Below, in pieces: positions 32,934-34,914 of a DNA stretch of 34,914 nucleotides (within the stretch, counting starts at the first letter, position 1; each line of letters begins with the position of its first letter). A program made the translations under genes and the position numbers. The notes below the pieces were generated by a model, which was given only the letters and a program-made list of their open reading frames with translations, searched no databases and was not told where the DNA came from. The DNA comes from Nitrospirota bacterium (GTDB lineage: Bacteria > Nitrospirota > 9FT-COMBO-42-15 > HDB-SIOI813): contig JACRGV010000093.1 in NCBI GenBank assembly GCA_016212215.1, forward strand, positions 1 through 34,914, written 5' to 3'.

Positions 32934-34247
32934 TTAACTCTTCTTCGCTTTCCTCATGTCTGCCTTTATATATCTTATCTGATGAACGATTGGTCTTCGG
33001 GACGGACAGACATAGGTACAGCACCCACATTCAATGCAATCAAGGATATAATATTTTTCAGCCTCTTTCGGTTGTCCGACCTCTGCAAGTACGCTGTACA
33101 TATTAGGCAGCAGCCTTATAGGGCAGGCCTGTACACACCTGCCGCATCTAATACATGCACGGAAGTTTTCAAGCCGGATTTCATCCTTTGTCATCACAAG
33201 AATACCTGAAGTCCCCTTAACTACAGGGACATTGAGTGAATACTGTGCCAGCCCCATCATCGGGCCGCCGAACAGTATCTTCCCTGTCTCTCCAACAAAT
33301 CCTCCGCACTCTGTAATAACATGCTCAAGCATTGTCCCTACACGTATCTTAAAATTGCCCGGCCTGCTGATACCTTTACCTGCAACAGTAACAACACGTT
33401 CAACCAGCGGGATACCGAAACAGACTGCATTATACACCGCCGCCGCAGTACCCACATTCTGCACCACAACCCCAATATCCATAGGCAGGCCGCCGGAAGG
33501 CACCTCTTTTCCAATAACACTCTTGATAAGCGTCTTCTCTGCACCCTGCGGATACTTCTTTTTCAGTTTTGATACCCTGATTCCTGTCCCTGATACTGCC
33601 TTATTCATCGCATCAATGGCCGCGGGCTTGTCATCTTCAATACCTATATACCCGTCTTTCACACCCATTATATGCATCAGTATCTTCATCCCCTCAACCG
33701 TTTCTTTGGACATCTCTACCATAGTCCTGTCATCAGCACTCAGATTCGGCTCACACTCTGCACCGTTTAAGATTATTGTAGTTATCCTTTTTTCCTTTGG
33801 GGGATTCAGTTTTACATGCGTAGGGAATGTAGCACCTCCCATTCCAACTATACCTGCACTCAGGATGGCATCTCTTAATTCCTTTGGGTCTGCTTTGAGG
33901 TAATCACTGAAACCCTTTAGACCTTCTATTGGTTCATCTTTACCATCAGACTCTATTACAATTGAGTTGGACTGATTGCCTGATGGATGAGGGAAACGCC
34001 CAACCGCTATCACCTTGCCTGAGATTGATGAGTGCACAGGAGATGAAACTAATCCCTTTGCCTCACCTATCTTCTGGTATTTCTTTACAGACTCACCTAT
34101 CTTCACCAAAGGTTCGCATGGAGCGCCTATATGCTGTGACAAAGGAATAACCACCTTATCAGGCGGCCTCATAACCGCTATGGATATAGATGTTGTTTTA
34201 CTCTTCTCATCCCTTGGATGAATGCCTTCACCGGCTATAGTATGCAT
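32934..34247 (-). CDS. rnfC: Rnf complex NADH/FMN- and Fe-S-binding subunit RnfC
   Basis: The peripheral subunit that exchanges electrons with NAD+/NADH. The 437 residues show the N-terminal barrel-sandwich domain (VVIPLSQHIGAPCEPLVKIGE), the FMN/NADH-binding Rossmann part (GIVGMGGATFPTHVKL, TIILNGAECEPNLSADDR, GAEKTLI, VQNVGTA), a SLBB-type domain (RVVTVAGKGISRPGNFKI), and two C-terminal 4Fe4S motifs, CIRCGRCVQACP and CIECGCCTYVCPS. The length is typical of the short RnfC of anaerobes, without the long Ala-rich tail of enterobacterial RsxC. The ATG at 34247 lies 9 bp after nrdR with AGGG upstream. It is the first rnf gene. Confidence 0.97.
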   Translation of the reverse strand: MHTIAGEGIHPRDEKSKTTSISIAVMRPPDKVVIPLSQHIGAPCEPLVKIGESVKKYQKIGEAKGLVSSPVHSSISGKVIAVGRFPHPSGNQSNSIVIESDGKDEPIEGLKGFSDYLKADPKELRDAILSAGIVGMGGATFPTHVKLNPPKEKRITTIILNGAECEPNLSADDRTMVEMSKETVEGMKILMHIMGVKDGYIGIEDDKPAAIDAMNKAVSGTGIRVSKLKKKYPQGAEKTLIKSVIGKEVPSGGLPMDIGVVVQNVGTAAAVYNAVCFGIPLVERVVTVAGKGISRPGNFKIRVGTMLEHVITECGGFVGETGKILFGGPMMGLAQYSLNVPVVKGTSGILVMTKDEIRLENFRACIRCGRCVQACPIRLLPNMYSVLAEVGQPKEAEKYYILDCIECGCCTYVCPSRRPIVHQIRYIKADMRKAKKS

Positions 34248-34256
34248 GATATATCC

Positions 34257-34721
34257 CTATTTTTTATTCCGTTCTTTTAACAAGTCCTTCAGCTCGTCCA
34301 TGAACTCATTTATTCCTTTGAACTCCCTGTATACTGAGGCAAAACGCACATAAGCGACCTCATCAAGCGCCTGAAGTTCCCTCATGACCTCTGCCCCTAC
34401 CATTGAACTCGGAACCTCTTTCTCACCGCTCTCCTGCACCTTTTTTTCTATCCTTGAGGCAACCTCCTCAAGTGTATCTATGCCTATCGGCCTTTTTTCA
34501 CACGCCTTCTTCAAGCCGTGCAGTATCTTATTCCTGTCAAACAACTCCCTCCTGCCGTCTTTTTTTACAACCACAGGAAGCACATCTTCTATATGCTCAT
34601 AAGTAGTAAACCTTCTCCTGCACTTCAGACATTCCCTCCGCCGGCGTATTGCATCACCATCCTTACCTTCCCTTGAATCAACAACCTTATCCTCAAGATG
34701 CCCGCAAAAAGGACACTTCAT
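34257..34721 (-). CDS. nrdR: Transcriptional repressor NrdR
   Basis: It represses ribonucleotide reductase genes in response to (d)ATP. From ATG 34721 (MKCPFCGH) it has 154 residues, the family norm; AGGAG lies seven bases upstream, while six more codons to 34739 lack a site. The N-terminal zinc ribbon has CPFCGH and [13 protein letters not shown] with the basic segment AIRRRREC. The ATP-cone domain follows from about residue 49 ([20 protein letters not shown]), with [30 protein letters not shown] (key parts: [19 protein letters not shown]). No NrdR box pair was found in the window. TATAAT lies at 34758-34753 on the minus strand, without a good -35. Confidence 0.97.
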   Translation of the reverse strand: MKCPFCGHLEDKVVDSREGKDGDAIRRRRECLKCRRRFTTYEHIEDVLPVVVKKDGRRELFDRNKILHGLKKACEKRPIGIDTLEEVASRIEKKVQESGEKEVPSSMVGAEVMRELQALDEVAYVRFASVYREFKGINEFMDELKDLLKERNKK

Positions 34722-34778
34722 AAAATTACTCCTAATCAAAAATACAAATCAAATTATAAATATATGCTGTCTCTTCAT

Positions 34779-34914
34779 CCGAAAATAACCCCATCCCCAC
34801 CCTACCCCTCCCCTTGAAGGGGAGGGAATCAACATAGCCCCCTCTCCCTCAGGGAGAGGGTTAGGGTGAGGGTGGGGTTTTCATTGCCCTTTGTGAGCCC
34901 TCGGCTCATGACAG
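34779..34914. repeat. Full-length family A composite repeat at right edge
   Basis: The same order and orientation as 10022-10164: CCGAAAATAACCCCATCCCC, hairpin CCCTCCCCTTGAAGGGGAGG, AAT-linker, CCTCTCCCTCAGGGAGAGG, GGGTGAGGGTGGGGTTTTC, then tail CATTGCCCTTTGTGAGCC and GGCTCATGACAG. It may continue beyond the window. Confidence 0.9.

Noticed and set aside
34753-34781. Promoter upstream of nrdR
   Set aside because: TATAAT is present on the minus strand, but no TTGACA-like hexamer lies at 16-18 bp.

Overview
The window is one continuous block of bacterial chromosome, moderately AT-rich, in which every gene I accept lies on the minus strand, so biological reading order runs from high to low coordinates. 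The gene set suggests a free-living anaerobic or facultative Gram-negative bacterium: a complete Rnf complex, NrdR, a GrpE/DnaK/DnaJ chaperone set, class II ValS, NadC and CoaX. Together with the density of short palindromic repeats this fits a Nitrospirota-like or deltaproteobacterial-like genome. That placement is inference, since there is no rRNA or other decisive marker here.

Layout in reading order. (1) 34721-28648: nrdR, then rnfC-D-G-E-A-B, the ion-pumping ferredoxin:NAD+ oxidoreductase. (2) 28573-27148: rpsF-ssb-rpsR. (3) 26917-25240: a putative glycoside hydrolase (DUF4015) and an unrecognised 138-aa protein. (4) 24928-14899: a type I-B CRISPR-Cas locus, cas8b-cas7-ORF6N-cas5-cas3-cas6-ORF6N-cas1-cas2-cas4, ending in a short array of six full repeats plus one degenerate terminal repeat. 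(5) 14744-3102: a response regulator behind a good sigma70-type promoter, then valS, nadC, birA, coaX, grpE, dnaK, dnaJ, rsmE. (6) 2979-214: a Ca2+-type P-type ATPase. (7) 62-1: the N-terminus of a probable DUF4338 protein that leaves the window.

Two things stand out. First, two paralogous ORF6N-domain genes sit inside the cas operon. Their proteins agree closely at both ends but differ in a central segment of about 21 residues. Exactly there each gene carries a perfect palindrome with 13-bp arms. The inner core (ATCACAA-N-TTGTGAT) is the same in both, while the outer 6 bp differ between copies yet stay perfectly self-complementary in each. That pattern looks like selection on the DNA palindrome itself.

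Second, the non-coding DNA is filled by several short repeat families. A: nested GC-rich hairpins, AACCCCATCCCCACCC and relatives. B: a ~105-bp element with two hairpins. C: 7-bp periodic arrays of the GAAGTTA/GTAAGAA type. D: CCCGAT...ATCGGG hairpins. Copies of A and B are also inserted in frame inside real genes (ATPase N domain, ValS C-terminal part, response-regulator linker), and C arrays form the C-termini and stop codons of the ATPase and RnfD. The repeats therefore also act as protein-coding material. I saw no tRNA, rRNA or complete insertion sequence.
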